Shown: positions 48,091 to 59,606 of the stretch, piece after piece
How the letters are laid out: the number at the start of each line of letters is the position of its first letter
How positions within the stretch are numbered: position 1 is the first letter of the stretch
Assembly (NCBI GenBank): GCA_030278955.1
Contig: JAOANR010000011.1
Span: 31,810,403-31,874,402, forward strand
Length of the DNA: 64,000 nt
Direction: 5' to 3'
From: Hygrophila difformis
Taxonomy: Eukaryota > Streptophyta > Magnoliopsida > Lamiales > Acanthaceae
Position numbers and translations under genes: made by a program
The notes under the pieces: model-generated
Database searches by the model: none
What the model saw: only the letters and a program-made list of their open reading frames with translations
What the model was told of the DNA's origin: nothing

Positions 48091-49570
48091 ATGTGGCTTG
48101 TCCAGTACAAACCTAACAGAACAATAAAAATTACTATTATTAAAATAATATTTTTATTTAATTTGAAAATTAAATTAAGGTAACAAAAATTCAATATAAG
48201 TATTAACAATAATATGAAAAATTCCTTCACAATTTGTTGAAAATTTCATTGCTGAAAATCTACTAGGTAGGGGCTAGTATAGCACTAGCTTAAAAAATAT
48301 CTAAATTTGAAGTAGTGTTTTTTATATTTGTATATGTACTCTAAAAAATAGATGTAATAGGATAACCAGTAGAGTTTATAAGAATATCATCTGGAAATAT
48401 CACATCTGATTGTACATCTCCTAAATCAATAATAAATAATCATAATATTGATAATAATAATATTTATAATATCTCTTATGTAACCAAAGCTCATAAATCC
48501 CAAAAAAAGTACATACATACTTAAGAACAGTAACTTTACTAATATTAATAATAAAAATAATGAAGTAATATGTAGTATCAATTAGTAGGATAAAAAATAA
48601 TAAAATCGGGCACGTGTGTTTGACTCGGGTTCTGCCAAGCTTAGTTATGGCAATCACGACCAATGTTTTATCAAGCTTTACTCGGGCGTCGGAGCTCCAC
48701 TCGGCCAAAACCAAGTTACAGTGGCGCAGTGAAGCCTCCCTCAATGTTATTAACTAATCCCTTCACTCGACCAAGGCTTCACTCGACCACTGGTTTTGGC
48801 CGAGTGAAGCCTCCCTTAATCATTGTTATTAACTAATCCCTTCACTGTAACTTGGTTTTGGCCGAGTGAAGTGACCGAGTCAAGGCTTTTTGGTTATTTC
48901 GGGTATAAAACTTTACTCTGTAAAACGGCGGGTACAAAACTTTTTTTCTTTGATTGACAGGACAACAAGTCTTATTTCGTGTTGTACAGTTTACTCTTCT
49001 CAACAACTTGAAAGTAAAGTGGCTGCTGCTGCACATTGTACGACTTCACTATCTATAGATTGACCATATTTTGTGTTTGACCATGGAAATTGAAATTATT
49101 ATCAAGGAATAATAGTAAAATAAAGTTGGTTTTGGATGATGAATATGGAGGAGTACTTTTTTGGGGGAGCATATGGAGGAGTATTTGAAAAATGATTTGA
49201 AATTCCTCATCACTTTATGAAATCCATTTAAACTTAGTAGAAAATTAAGAAGATGGATAAAATTAATTAAACACTTGGTAACTAGGTGAAGTCTAAATTC
49301 CTGACATATACAGAGTATATCATTTATAATTTTATAAAATAATAAAACATTTTTTCTTTCTTGCCCTGTATTAAAGTGATCGTTTTCTACTTTTAGTTGT
49401 TTTAAGCATTTTTATATTGAAAAAAAAATGAATGAGAAAGTGGGGAGAAAAGTGAAATGTAATAAAAAGTATGATGAGATAAATAACTTATTAAAGGAAA
49501 AAAAATCAAATTAATAAAAAAAATAAAAACAGAGGAATCATATTTTAAAATAGTCATATATATCCAAAAT
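48091..49570. other. AT-rich spacer with an inverted/direct repeat cluster
   Basis: No gene is supported; minus-strand open frames here are AT-rich and match nothing. The only structure is the repeat cluster at 48698-48868, listed separately. Confidence 0.45.
48698..48868. repeat. Perfect 26-bp inverted repeat with direct repeats between
   Basis: CACTCGGCCAAAACCAAG... (48698-48723) is exactly complementary to 48843-48868. Between the arms, a block of about 40 bp starting GTGAAGCCTCCCT and ending AATCCCTTCACT occurs twice (48729-48767 and 48804-48846), and CACTCGACCA occurs twice. RNA across it would form a long-looped hairpin. Confidence 0.88.
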
Positions 49571-49583
49571 ATTTTTAAATTAA

Positions 49584-52500
49584 AGATGAAGAAGTGCAAG
49601 GTGGTGATTTCTTACCTGAGAGAGCGATTGAATGGAGGGAGGCTGTGGATGCCTGCCAGCTCATGGATATATCTACGGTGGGACCGGCCTTCACTTGGTC
49701 TCGGATGGCAGGAGGGGGTCGACGTGTCAGTAAGAGGCTGGATCGTGGCATGGGCAATTTACAGTGGATCAATGGTTTTGAGGAGGGGCGCATTATTCAT
49801 CTTCCTCGGATGGGGTTAGACCATTGCCCTTTGCAGCTGCTCTGTGGCGGAAGAGCTCGGCCAACTGGGGTCCGCCCGTTTCGCTGGGAGGCTGCATGGG
49901 GTTTGCATGAAGGATATAAGTAGGTGATGAACAGGAGTGTTGTGCATGGGGTGATATGCTTTTGCCAAAGTTGAAACAGGTGCGTACGAACTCTGTAGAG
50001 TTCAATCAGAATGTCTTTGGTAACATTAGGGATCGAAAGAGGAAGTTAAAGAATAGAATTATGGGGGTCCAGAAGAGGATGATACATGTGGATTCTGCAT
50101 GGTTACAACGCCTAGAAAGTGAGCTTAAGCGGGAATTGGAGGAGTTGTTGAAACAGGATGAAGCTTTATGGTTTCAGAAATCTAGGGATCGATGGGTGAA
50201 ATTGGGGGATCGAAATACTCGATATTTTCATGCGAAGACACAAGTCCATAGACGACGCGGCCGAATTTATGGTCTTCAGGTTGATGGCGAATGGGAGATG
50301 AATCCAGATCAGTTGCAGAACCATGCCATTAATTATTTTACTCAGATGTTCGAAGCTAAGCAAGAGGCGGCGGTGGACAGGGACCTGCCTCCGTTGGCAG
50401 CTTTGGCCGACTGCTGGAAGGAGAAACTGGGCGCGGCAGTCACGGACGAGGAGATTGAGGGTGTCGTTTTCTCTATGCATTCATGGGCAGCCCCGGGGCC
50501 GGATGGTTTTCCGGCGGGCTTTTATAAGAATTTTTGGGATCTTACAAAGGCTCCTATGATACAGTTGGTTAAGGGAGTGGTGAATTCGTGTCAACTGCCT
50601 CAGGGCCTCGCCCATGCTTATATGTGTCTGCTTCCGAAGGTGGATGTGCTGCAATCAATTCAACAATTCCGTCCTTTGATGCTTTGCAATGTGGCGTTTA
50701 AAGTTATTACTAAGGTGCTTGTCCGCAGATTCAGGCCTATTCTAAGGGAGGTGATTAGTCCATATCAATCGGCTTTTCTGCCGGGACGGGGTACAGCGGA
50801 TAATGGTCTCCTTCTACAGGAATTGGTGTCTTCCATGGAGCAATCCCGATCTAGATGGCATTCTACTATTCTAAAAATTGATCTCGCCAAAAGCATACGA
50901 TACGGTGAGGTGGGACTTTTTGTCTGAGTGTTTAAGGGAATTGGAACTGCCTGTAGGCTGTCACCAATTGATCATGGAATGTGCGACCTCCTCTAGTTTC
51001 TCTATTCTTTGGAATGGTTCCCCCGTAGGAAATATTCCAGTTGGTCGTGGCCTAAGGCAGGGTGATCCTCTTTCCCCCTACTTATTTGTCATCGTTATGG
51101 AAAAATTATCAATGACAATTCTGGAAGAGGTTGAGGCGGGGCGATGGCAACCAATCCAATTTCAACACGATGGTGTAGGGGTGTCCCATTTGATGTTTGC
51201 AGATGATCTTATCTTCTGTTCTGCATTAACAGAAGAGAGTGTCATCTGCATGGCACATGTTTTAAAAAGGTTTGGTACGAGGTCAGGGCTTCACATGAAT
51301 GCTGCAAAATCTATCGCTATCACGTCGTTTCACTCATCGCCGCTGGAGAAGGAGTGGCTGGTGCAGCACCTTGGTATCTCGATTGGCACGGATATAGGGA
51401 AATATTTGGGCTTCCCTATCATACAAGGTCGGATGAAGATTGGCCATTTTGATTCTTTGATTAAGCGGCTGGAGGACAAGTTGAGTACGTGGTCTAGTTT
51501 TTTGCTCAATAAAGCTGGCCGAGTCACGAAGGCACAAGCAGTGTTGGCGGCGATTCCGGTGCACCCCACGCAAATCCATCTCCTCCCCCAAGTTGTTTGT
51601 CTGCGGATTGATCGCATTATCCGGCGCTCGATTTGGAAAGGCCCGGATGGGCGTGGCATTCATTTTGTGAAATGGGACAGTGTCGCTCGTCCTCGGAAAT
51701 TTGGAGGGCTGGGCATCTGCTCGGCTCGACTGATGAATATAGCCTTACTGGGGCGTCTGATATGGGACCTACTATTTCAGTCCGATAAGTTGTGGGTGAA
51801 AGTCTTGAAGGAAAAATATGGGTTTGCCTCTGGTTTGCTTCCGCGACCACATTACCGAAGCACTAAAGTTTGGAGGATGTTGCAGAAGGTGGGCGATCTA
51901 TTCCATAAAGGGTACAGGGTTCGAATTGGTAATGGTGTTAGTTCCCTATGGTATGCTCCTTGGTGGAAGTGGGAATTGCTCACGGATAAAGTCCCATTTG
52001 TCCACTATAATGATGACCATCTACAGATTAAAGATGTGATTAGCAACAATCAATGGCAATTGGATAGTGTCTACTCATGGCTTCCGGATGATCTCCGCGA
52101 GGCAATAAAGCAGTCCCCAGTGCCTATCTTGGCGCCCCTGGTTCAGGATGTTGTACATTGGCGAGGGGATGTGAGTGGTTGATATACGGTTCGATCTGGG
52201 TACTTTTGGTTAGTGAAGCATGAGGGTGAGGCGACGGGCTGGAAGTGGATGTGGGCGGCAGGTATTCCCAAAAAGGTGGGTTTGTTCATGTGGCTCCTCG
52301 GGCATGGTGCTATCCCATGCAATGCATTGAGGTATTGACGTGGTATGGCAGCTTCGCCTCTTTGTTCTATTTGTGGCACGGAGATGGATGACTGGAAGCA
52401 CGCCTTGTTTACCTGCTATTGGGCGGCGGCGGTCTGGCGACGCGGGGGTTTGGAGCATGATAATGCCGTTCATGCTGTGGTCGAGGGTGGTGAGTGGCAC

Positions 52501-53274
52501 TGGCTGGAGTGGAGATTTCGCATGCGAGGGGCCTTCTTTCTCTCGCTGTTGTGGGAGGTATGGAAAGAGCGTAATGCTAAAATATTTCGGGGTGCTAGCA
52601 CTAATACGGATGGCATTATTCATCGGGCGAGCATGCTTCAACGGGCGTTGGGGGAGCAGATGCAGCGGCGGCACGTCAACAGACAGGTGCATGCGGTCTG
52701 TTGGAAGCAACAATTGGATGATGGGTTAATATTACACTCGGATGGGTGTGTGATCAGTGAGGAGGGGCTGTCGGGATTTGGGGCGGTGGTGCGCAGTTCG
52801 GCCGGCGAGTGGATATTGGGCTGCTGCGGTCAGCTTCGAGACTGATCTGTTGTTGAAGTCGAGCTGCTGGCGTTGAAGTTGGGGTTAGAGATGGCGATGG
52901 ATGCGGGATTGAGGTTGAGCCGCTGTTATGTTGACTCCATGGAGGTGGTGAGATTGGTCTCGAATGTTGTTGAAGTTTGCCATAAGTTTTGGCCGCTCAT
53001 TACGGAGATCCGACGAAGGTTGCATGCCATGGAGGGGTGTGAATTATGTCATGTGTACCGTGAGGGGAACCAGGTGGCTGATGCATTTGCTAGACGTGCG
53101 GCTCGGTTGGAGGAGTTTTATACGACATGGGCATTCCCGCCGGATGAAGTCAAGCTGTTCGTGGAGAAGGATGCGACAGGGATGATTTATTTTCGTAGTT
53201 AGTTTTTGCTCCTGATTTAATTTTTTATTTTTCTCTTTGCTCGCCTTTTTAGGCTGTGTCACCAAAAAAAAAAA
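49584..53274 (+). mobile_element. 5'-truncated L1-type LINE
   Basis: A 13-base TSD, ATTTTTAAATTAA, lies at 49571-49583 and 53275-53287. It ends in an A-run (53264-53275) after a short 3' UTR (GTGTCACC). The element begins inside the ORF2 endonuclease, so it lost its 5' half at insertion, as is common for LINEs. Its ORF2 belongs to a different lineage from the LINE at 21916. Confidence 0.92.
49594..53202 (+). pseudogene. LINE ORF2: endonuclease end, reverse transcriptase, RNase H
   Basis: Endonuclease C-terminus at 49594-49920 (AFTWSRMAGGGRRVSKRLDR, LDHCPLQL). Then from 49956: NSVEFNQNVFGNIRDRKRKL, RWVKLGDRNTRYFHAKTQV, and the RT domain (AAPGPDGFPAGFYKNFW, FRPLMLCNVAFKVITKVL, GLRQGDPLSPYLFVIVMEKL, HLMFADDLIFCSAL). 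Next are the zinc region (CSICGTEMDDWKHALFTCYW) and RNase H (LILHSDGCVISEEG, EVELLALKLGLEMA, CYVDSMEVVRLV, NQVADAFARRAA) to 53202. Lesions: TAG and a frameshift near 49922-49970, one extra A near 50890 (splitting the LAKAYDTVRWDF motif), and in-frame TGA at about 52180, 52336 and 52843. Each TGA fits a former CGA Arg codon. Confidence 0.92.
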
Positions 53275-53443
53275 ATTTTTAAATTAATAAAATATATACA
53301 AATTTATGTATAATGTATAATTATTTATTTATATTATACCGTTTTATATACAGAAAAATATATGGTTGTACCGTGCAGAGAGAAATCATGACTTTATTTT
53401 CATCGAATGACTATTATTAATTAAGGGTATAATTGTCTAAAAA

Positions 53444-54602
53444 GGGTTCGGTTATGGTGCAATCATGGAATCCGCAGCATCAAGGCATCAATCATAACCA
53501 TTCAAAAGCATCCATCGGTTGTAGGTTAATAAGGGTATAATTGTAATAACACAATAATAGTCCATTTTAATAACAAATCATTTCAGCGACAAGGCAAGTA
53601 TTTTAGCCATGTTATCATATCTAATATTTGGTAACTCTATATTTAGTATGTTATCATATTTAATATTTGGTAAATCATATCAAATATTTGGTAATCCATA
53701 TCTAATATTTCAAATAATATCTTTTTATGATCAAAAATACGTATCAAATTTATTAATAGATCATTTCAGCGATCTTACCAAAAATAATTAAGTGATGCTG
53801 TAAAATATATTTGAGGGACCACAGGTAGAGGAATTCAGCGACCGTATCGAGCATAATTCAGCGATACTACAAAGAATAATTCAGCGACACAACCAAGAAT
53901 AATTCAGCGATGCTACCAAAAACAATTCTGTGATGCTATCAAAAAATAATGAAGGGATGCCTATCAAATATATTTCAGCGACCCCAAGTAGAGGAATTCA
54001 GCGATGGTATCAAGCATAATTCAGCGACACTACCAAGAATAATTCAGCAATGCTACCAAATATAATTCCGTGGTGCTACAGAAAACAAATCAGTGATGCT
54101 ATTAAATATATTTCAGCGACAGTAAGTAGAGGAATTCAACGACAAACTTAGAAGAATTCAGCGACACTACCCAGAATAATTCAGTGGTTCGACCAAGAAG
54201 AATTCAGAGATGTTACGGAACACTTCAGCGATGATATCAAAAACAATTCAGCGACATTTTCAGGAACAATTCAGCGACGCTACCAAGAACATTTCAGCGA
54301 CACTATCAAGAACAATTCAGCGACTTTTTCATCAACAATTCAAGGACTCAACTGAAAGCATTTCAGGTACGTTTTTATACCGAATAATACATGTTTCGTC
54401 GCTGAATTATACATTAATTTTCGCTAAATTATATATTACTCATATATTAGTAGCAAAAAACTCTCTCTCATTTCCATTACATTTACTTTTACGCAAATTT
54501 ATTATTTTAACCTTAAATTAATCTCAACCATCAATTTACAAAATGCATCAACGGTGTAGAAGCATCCGCAGTACATCATGTCTCTGCACCCTAACAACTC
54601 AC
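53444..54602. mobile_element. Non-autonomous MULE with TTCAGCGA array, copy 3
   Basis: A perfect 9-base TSD, GTCTAAAAA, lies at 53435-53443 and 54603-54611. The ends are GGTTATGGTGCAATC (left) and TGTTAGGGTGCAGAG (right, minus strand). It is 1159 bp, close in size to copy 2 (1167 bp). The array runs in the opposite orientation to copies 1 and 2. Its right subterminal region (AACCTTAAATTAATCTCAAC, CATCAATTTACAAA) is the reverse of copy 2's left one, confirming one family. Confidence 0.88.
53826..54370 (-). repeat. 23-bp tandem array, TTCAGCGACACTACCAAGAA-type (plus-strand reading)
   Basis: About 22 units of TTCAGCGA(C/T) plus a tail such as GCTACCAAGAATAA; successive cores at 53837-53930 are exactly 23 bp apart. 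Longer-period structure is present as well, since a roughly 115-bp group (TATTTCAGCGACCCCAAGTA and following) recurs. Confidence 0.88.
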
Positions 54603-54676
54603 GTCTAAAAATACTAATATTGGTGAATTGTGTAATAAATCTACATACAATATTTGGAGGCCATATTTGTATATTT

Positions 54677-55449
54677 GAATTTCTAAAATCTGATAAGATA
54701 TTTAAATTCCTTGTATTGAGTAGAACTATTTCCATATAAAGAACGTTCAAATCAGTTCATTTGAGAAAATTATAGCCATTTGAAGTTTTGCGATTTTCAA
54801 CAACAGAGTATGTACATCTTAGTGACAAGGCCTACCAAATTCAGCGACGGAGCCTTCACAATTCAGCGACATGGACTATGTAATTCAGTGACATGTTTCT
54901 ATACTACAAAGCCTACACAATAAATTTCGAATGGCCGTAACTTTTTCAAATGAATTCGGATTTGGACGTTTTTTATATGAAATTCTATCTACTTGATGCG
55001 AGGATTCTAATATCTTCAAATTTATAAATTCCAAACAAATAATTAGCTCAAACAATGACGTCGCTGAAATGTATAGAACTATGTCGCTGAAATGAATACA
55101 ATTTGTCGCCGAAATGTATAGACTATATCATTGAATTGTATAGGATATGTCGCTGTATTTTATAGTCTATGTCGCTTACATGCATAGGCTTTCGCTGAAT
55201 TATATTGGGTATGTCGCTGAATCTTTTATGCGTGGCAATGAAGCACTGATTCTCGATTCTATGAAAAAATTGCCACTTTTCTAATTAGAATTTCTGAAAT
55301 CTAATAGGATATTTAGATTCCTTGCATCAAATAGATAAATTTTCCTACAAAGAACATTCAAATTCGAGTTCATTTGAGAAAGTTATAGCTATTTGAAGTT
55401 TTGCAATTTCCAGCGACGAAGTGGGCTACACAATCCAGCGATGAAGGGG
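54677..55449. repeat. Three diverged 120-bp blocks, one inverted, among TTCAGCGAC motifs
   Basis: A block starting near GAATTTCTAAAATCTGATAA and ending GAAGTTTTGCGATTT lies at 54677-54800, is present inverted at 54921-55031 and direct again at 55287-55411. TTCAGCGAC motifs follow the direct copies, and GTCGCTGAA motifs follow the inverted one, so the motif orientation flips with the block. It is probably part of another array-bearing element cut by the LTR element at 55450; no ends were found. Confidence 0.7.
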
Positions 55450-57075
55450 TGTAACACCCCGGTTTTTGGTCACCCAGGTCGGGATGTCACCGCCACACCT
55501 CCCTAGCAAGACACGGTTTCTCCGAGCTTACTAAAGAGATGCAAGGCTATGGATTTTCAGAATTTAAAATATTCAAACAGCCCATTCATATATAATTTAA
55601 AAATAATACATCAAAGTTGCAGCGGAAAATAATATTTACATATATGTATCGCAGCGGAATTTAAATATAGGGCCAACATGGCCTAATCACGGGTTAAACA
55701 GGCCCGTTCATGCAAGATCTAGTCTAATACAAAAATTCAAAATAATATATCATCCCAAGCTTCCCGTGTATGCATATGAGGATGCATAATTCTCAACTCT
55801 GGAAGAAAAAGAAATAAAAATGGTTTGGTCAGCACTACGTGCTGAGTAAGTTAACACATACATAACTATGGGGTTTCAAAGCCATTATTTAATATTTAAA
55901 GAAAACATATGCACAACACCACATAATTTAATTTATTTTGCTAACAATAATTCAAACGACAGAGACTTCATAAGATCATAAATATAATTTGCAAAGCAAT
56001 ATAATTTAAAAGCATAATCCAAAAGGAACAATTTTCGAGTCTCCTAGTTTCATATCTCACGTCTCATGTTTCAAGTTTATGTTTCAATTGCCATTCGGCA
56101 AGCTTTATATTTCAATTGCCTTCCGGCAAGCAGTATATTTCAATTGCCTCTCGGCAAGCAGTATATTTCAATTGCCTTTCGGCAAGCAGGATATTTCAAT
56201 TGCCTTTCGGCAAGCAGGATATTTCAATTGCCCTTCGGCAAGCAGGATATTTCAATTTGTATTTTATTTCAAAGGAATTCCCAATCATCTAAACCTTAAA
56301 GGCTAATTTCATGTTTCAACAAGATTTCAAGATTTAACTACCGGTAAACCACTGTTTACTCTAAAATTCGTCTAAATTCAGATTTGATTCCAAAAATTCC
56401 GAAATTTCACTACTGACTCAGAAACGTTGAGACGAACAACTTTCGTGTTTTAACTTTTTCAATCCAAGATACCAAAATAGGTCAAAAACACCAATTTTCG
56501 CAGAAACACAAATCTGTCCGAATTGTACATACCACAGTTTAAAGATATCGAGTTCTACCATAGCAAATCAACTCCAAATTTTACGAAATTTCATAGAGAC
56601 CATCTTAAGACATTTATCTACAACTTTCATGTTTGGAAAAAGATCTAAATCATCCTAGAGCCCTAGTCAAAAACGTCATCAAGTTCTGATCTAAGTTCCG
56701 TCAAGAATTTCACGATCCACATCCTAGCAGTTCGGTTTCGGATGGATTTCATATATCAAATCATCCCGAAAAATTCTGAAATTTTATGGAGGTGTTCTTA
56801 AAGCATAGATCTACAACTCTTATGTTCAACGCCAAGCCTAGATCGGTCTAGATCTAACGTAGAAATCACCAACAAGTTCGAGCTAAAGTTCTGTCACCGT
56901 TTCAAGATCTAAACCAAAGGCAGGTCTGTTCGTGGTCGTTTTCGGGTATCAAAACACGATGAAACATTATGAAATTTTTACAGTAGATAGATCTATGTCT
57001 TAGGAACGTTTTTTGTGTTTTAAGTTTTTCCGTTTGAAGTCGTTTTAAGGTTCGGAAAAATTAGACAAATCTGTT
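55450..57075 (-). repeat. Truncated LTR (third copy)
   Basis: Matches the 3' 1.63 kb (element sense) of the full LTR at 57649-60148, then switches within GTT at 57073-57075 to leader sequence. It shares every diagnostic base I checked with the LTR at 62224, not with the adjacent one. The plus-strand flank before it is AGGGG. Confidence 0.9.
56083..56250 (-). repeat. Six 28-bp hairpin repeats in the truncated LTR
   Basis: Units of TATATTTCAATTGCCTTTCG-GCAAGCAG recur every 28 bp. Each contains TTGCC-4-GGCAA. In sense RNA the loops read GAAU, GGAA, GAGA, GAAA, GAAA, GAAG. Because 28 is not a multiple of three, all three plus-strand frames stay open, which creates false small proteins. Confidence 0.92.
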
Positions 57076-57648
57076 TCGTAAATTTCTAATTTCAAATTTT
57101 CGGATTTGTGGTTTGGAACTCCAAACAAGATTTTTGGAATAAAAAGTTTTTTAATAAAACTTGATTTTCTTATTGTTCCACATGAGGAAGTTTTCTAGTT
57201 CGTACCATGATAGGAATGGCTAGAGCCGAGATTTGTTATGCTTAGGCGTGCGCTTAGATGAACGCGATCTAAAACTAAGGCAGGATAAGTCCCTAGTGAA
57301 CGTCTCTAATTTGATGTCAAGCGTCTAAGTCATCTAGTGCAGGCAAAAGATCTAAGTTAATATTCGCCAAGATTCTAAGTTCAATTTCGCCAAGATTCTA
57401 AGTTCAATTTTGCCAAGATTCTAAGTTCATAAAAGAAATGCAATATGCAAATGCAAATGATGATTTCCCCCCAAAAATAATTTATGCACTATATATAAAT
57501 GTTTCCCATGGGTTTTAAAATAAAAATTTTCTCCATGGAAATAATACTTTAAAATTTAAAATGATAGTCAAAATATTAATAATAGTTTAAAAATAGTAAT
57601 GGTTTAAAAATAGTAGTTTTAAAAATATTCTGGGCTCTGATACCACCT
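57073..57648 (-). repeat. Duplicate leader segment
   Basis: Appears identical to 61648-62223, the leader between PBS and gag of the intact unit. It contains three CAAGATTCTAAGTTCAATTT-type 22-bp repeats near 57365-57430 and the PBS at 57634-57645. Confidence 0.88.
57634..57645 (-). promoter_or_regulatory. Primer binding site of the middle LTR
   Basis: GCTCTGATACCA on the plus strand, i.e. TGGTATCAGAGC in element sense, complementary to initiator tRNA-Met, three bases from the LTR end. Confidence 0.88.
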
Positions 57649-58281
57649 TGTAACACCCCGGTTTTTGGTCACCCAGGTCGGGATGTCACCGCCACACCTC
57701 CCTAGCAAGACACGGTTTCTCCGAGCTTACTAAAGAGATGCAAGGCTATGGATTTTCAGAATTTAAAATATTCAAACAGCCCATTCATATATAATTTAAA
57801 AATAATACATCAAAGTTGCAGCGGAAAATAATATTTACATATATGTATCGCAGCGGAATTTAAATATAGGGCCAACATGGCCTAATCACGGGTTAAACAG
57901 GCCCGTTCATGCAAGATCTAGTCTAATACAAAAATTCAAAATAATATATCATCCCAAGCTTCCCGTGTATGCATATGACGATGCATAATTCTCAACTCTG
58001 GAAGAAAAAGAAATAAAAATAGTTTGGTCAGCACTACGTGCTAAGTAAGTTAACACATACATAACTATGGGGTTTCAAAGCCATTATTTAATATTTAAAG
58101 AAAACATATGCACAACACCACATAATTTAATTTATTTTGCTAACAATAATTCAAACGACAGAGACTTCATAAGATCATAAATATAATTTGCAAAGCAATA
58201 TAATTTAAAAGCATAATCCAAAAGGAACAATTTTCGAGTCTCCTAGTTTCATATCTCATGTCTCATGTTTCAAGTTTATGT

Positions 58282-58449
58282 TTCAATTGCCATTCGGCAA
58301 GCTTTATATTTCAATTGTCTTCCGGCAAGCAGTATATTTCAATTGCCTCTCGGCAAGCAGTATATTTCAATTGCCTTTCGGCAAGCAGGATATTTCAATT
58401 GCCTTTCGGCAAGCAGGATATTTCAATTGCCCTTCGGCAAGCAGGATAT
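58282..58449 (-). repeat. Six 28-bp hairpin repeats in the middle LTR
   Basis: Same array as at 56083. One stem base differs (TTGTC-TTCC-GGCAA in unit 2), which breaks a pair in that hairpin. About 1.1 kb downstream of the TATA box in element sense, so it would be in the transcribed R/U5 leader. Confidence 0.92.
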
Positions 58450-59598
58450 TTCAATTTGTATTTTATTTCAAAGGAATTCCCAATCATCTAAATCTTAAAG
58501 GCTAATTTCATGTTTCAACAAGATTTCAAGATTTAACTACCGGTAAACCACTGTTTACTCAAAAATTCGTCTAAATTCAGATTTAATTCCAAAAATTCCG
58601 AAATTTCACTACTGACTCAGAAACGTTGAGACGAACAACTTTTGTGTTTTAACTTTTTCAATCTGAGATACCGAAATAGGTCAAAAACACCAAGTTTCGC
58701 AGAAACACAAATCTGTCCGAATTGTACATACCATAGTTTAAAGATATCGAGTTCTACCATAGCAAATCAACTCCAAATTTTACGAAATTTCACAGAGACC
58801 ATCTTAAGACATTTATCTACAACTTTCATGTTTGGAAAAAGATCTAAATCATCCTAGAGCCCTAGTCAAAAACGTCATCAAGTTCTGATCTAAGTTCCGT
58901 CAAGAATTTCACGATCCACATCCTAGCAGTTCGGTTTCGGATGGATTTCATATATCAAATCATCACGACAAATTCTGAAATTTTTTGGAGGTGTTCTTAA
59001 AGCATAAATCTACAACTCTTATGTTCAACGCCAAGCCTAGATCGGTCTAGATCTAACGTAGAAATCACCAACAAGTTCGAGCTAAAGTTCTGTCACCGTT
59101 TCAAGATCTAAACCAAAGGCAGGTCTGTTCGTGGTCGTTTTCGGGTACCAAACACGATAAAAAATTATGAAATTTTTACAGTAGATAGATCTATGTCTTA
59201 GGAACGTTTTTCGTGTTTTAAGTTTTTCCGTTTGAAGTCGTTTTAAGGTTCGGAAAAATTAGACAAATCTGTTGCACCGTTAAAAAACTTACGTTGGCAG
59301 ATTTCATGTCATTGATTCGAATCTTTAAATCTAACGTATTTTAATTTCCCCAAACCATGTAAGGTTAACTTACAGAGTTTGTGAACGTCCGGGATCGTCT
59401 ATTCGAAGGCGTGGCTTCCAGTCCACCGTTTCTCCTCTCCGTTCGTCGGGTTCTACGATCACGACTATGGAGATCTTAGAATTTTCGCCCAACAGCGTTC
59501 GTCTTGGTTTCGTGCCTCCGACGACTCCGGATTTAGGGTTTTGAATCTTTAGAGAGTTGTAGGGTTTCGTAAAAGTATTCGGAGCTCCTAGAAGGTCT

Positions 59599-59606
59599 TA
59601 TTTATA
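59599..59606 (-). promoter_or_regulatory. TATA box of the LTR
   Basis: In element sense TATAAATA within ATATCTATAAATAAGACC. Transcription would start near 59570, placing the 28-bp hairpin array in the 5' leader RNA. Confidence 0.6.

Noticed and set aside
56066..56306. Small repetitive proteins (FNCLSASSIFQLPFGKQ-type), also at 58258-58505 and 62840-63080
   Set aside because: A 28-bp repeat keeps all three frames open; three overlapping frames give the same peptide period. The strand is antisense to the element and the repeats lie in an LTR.
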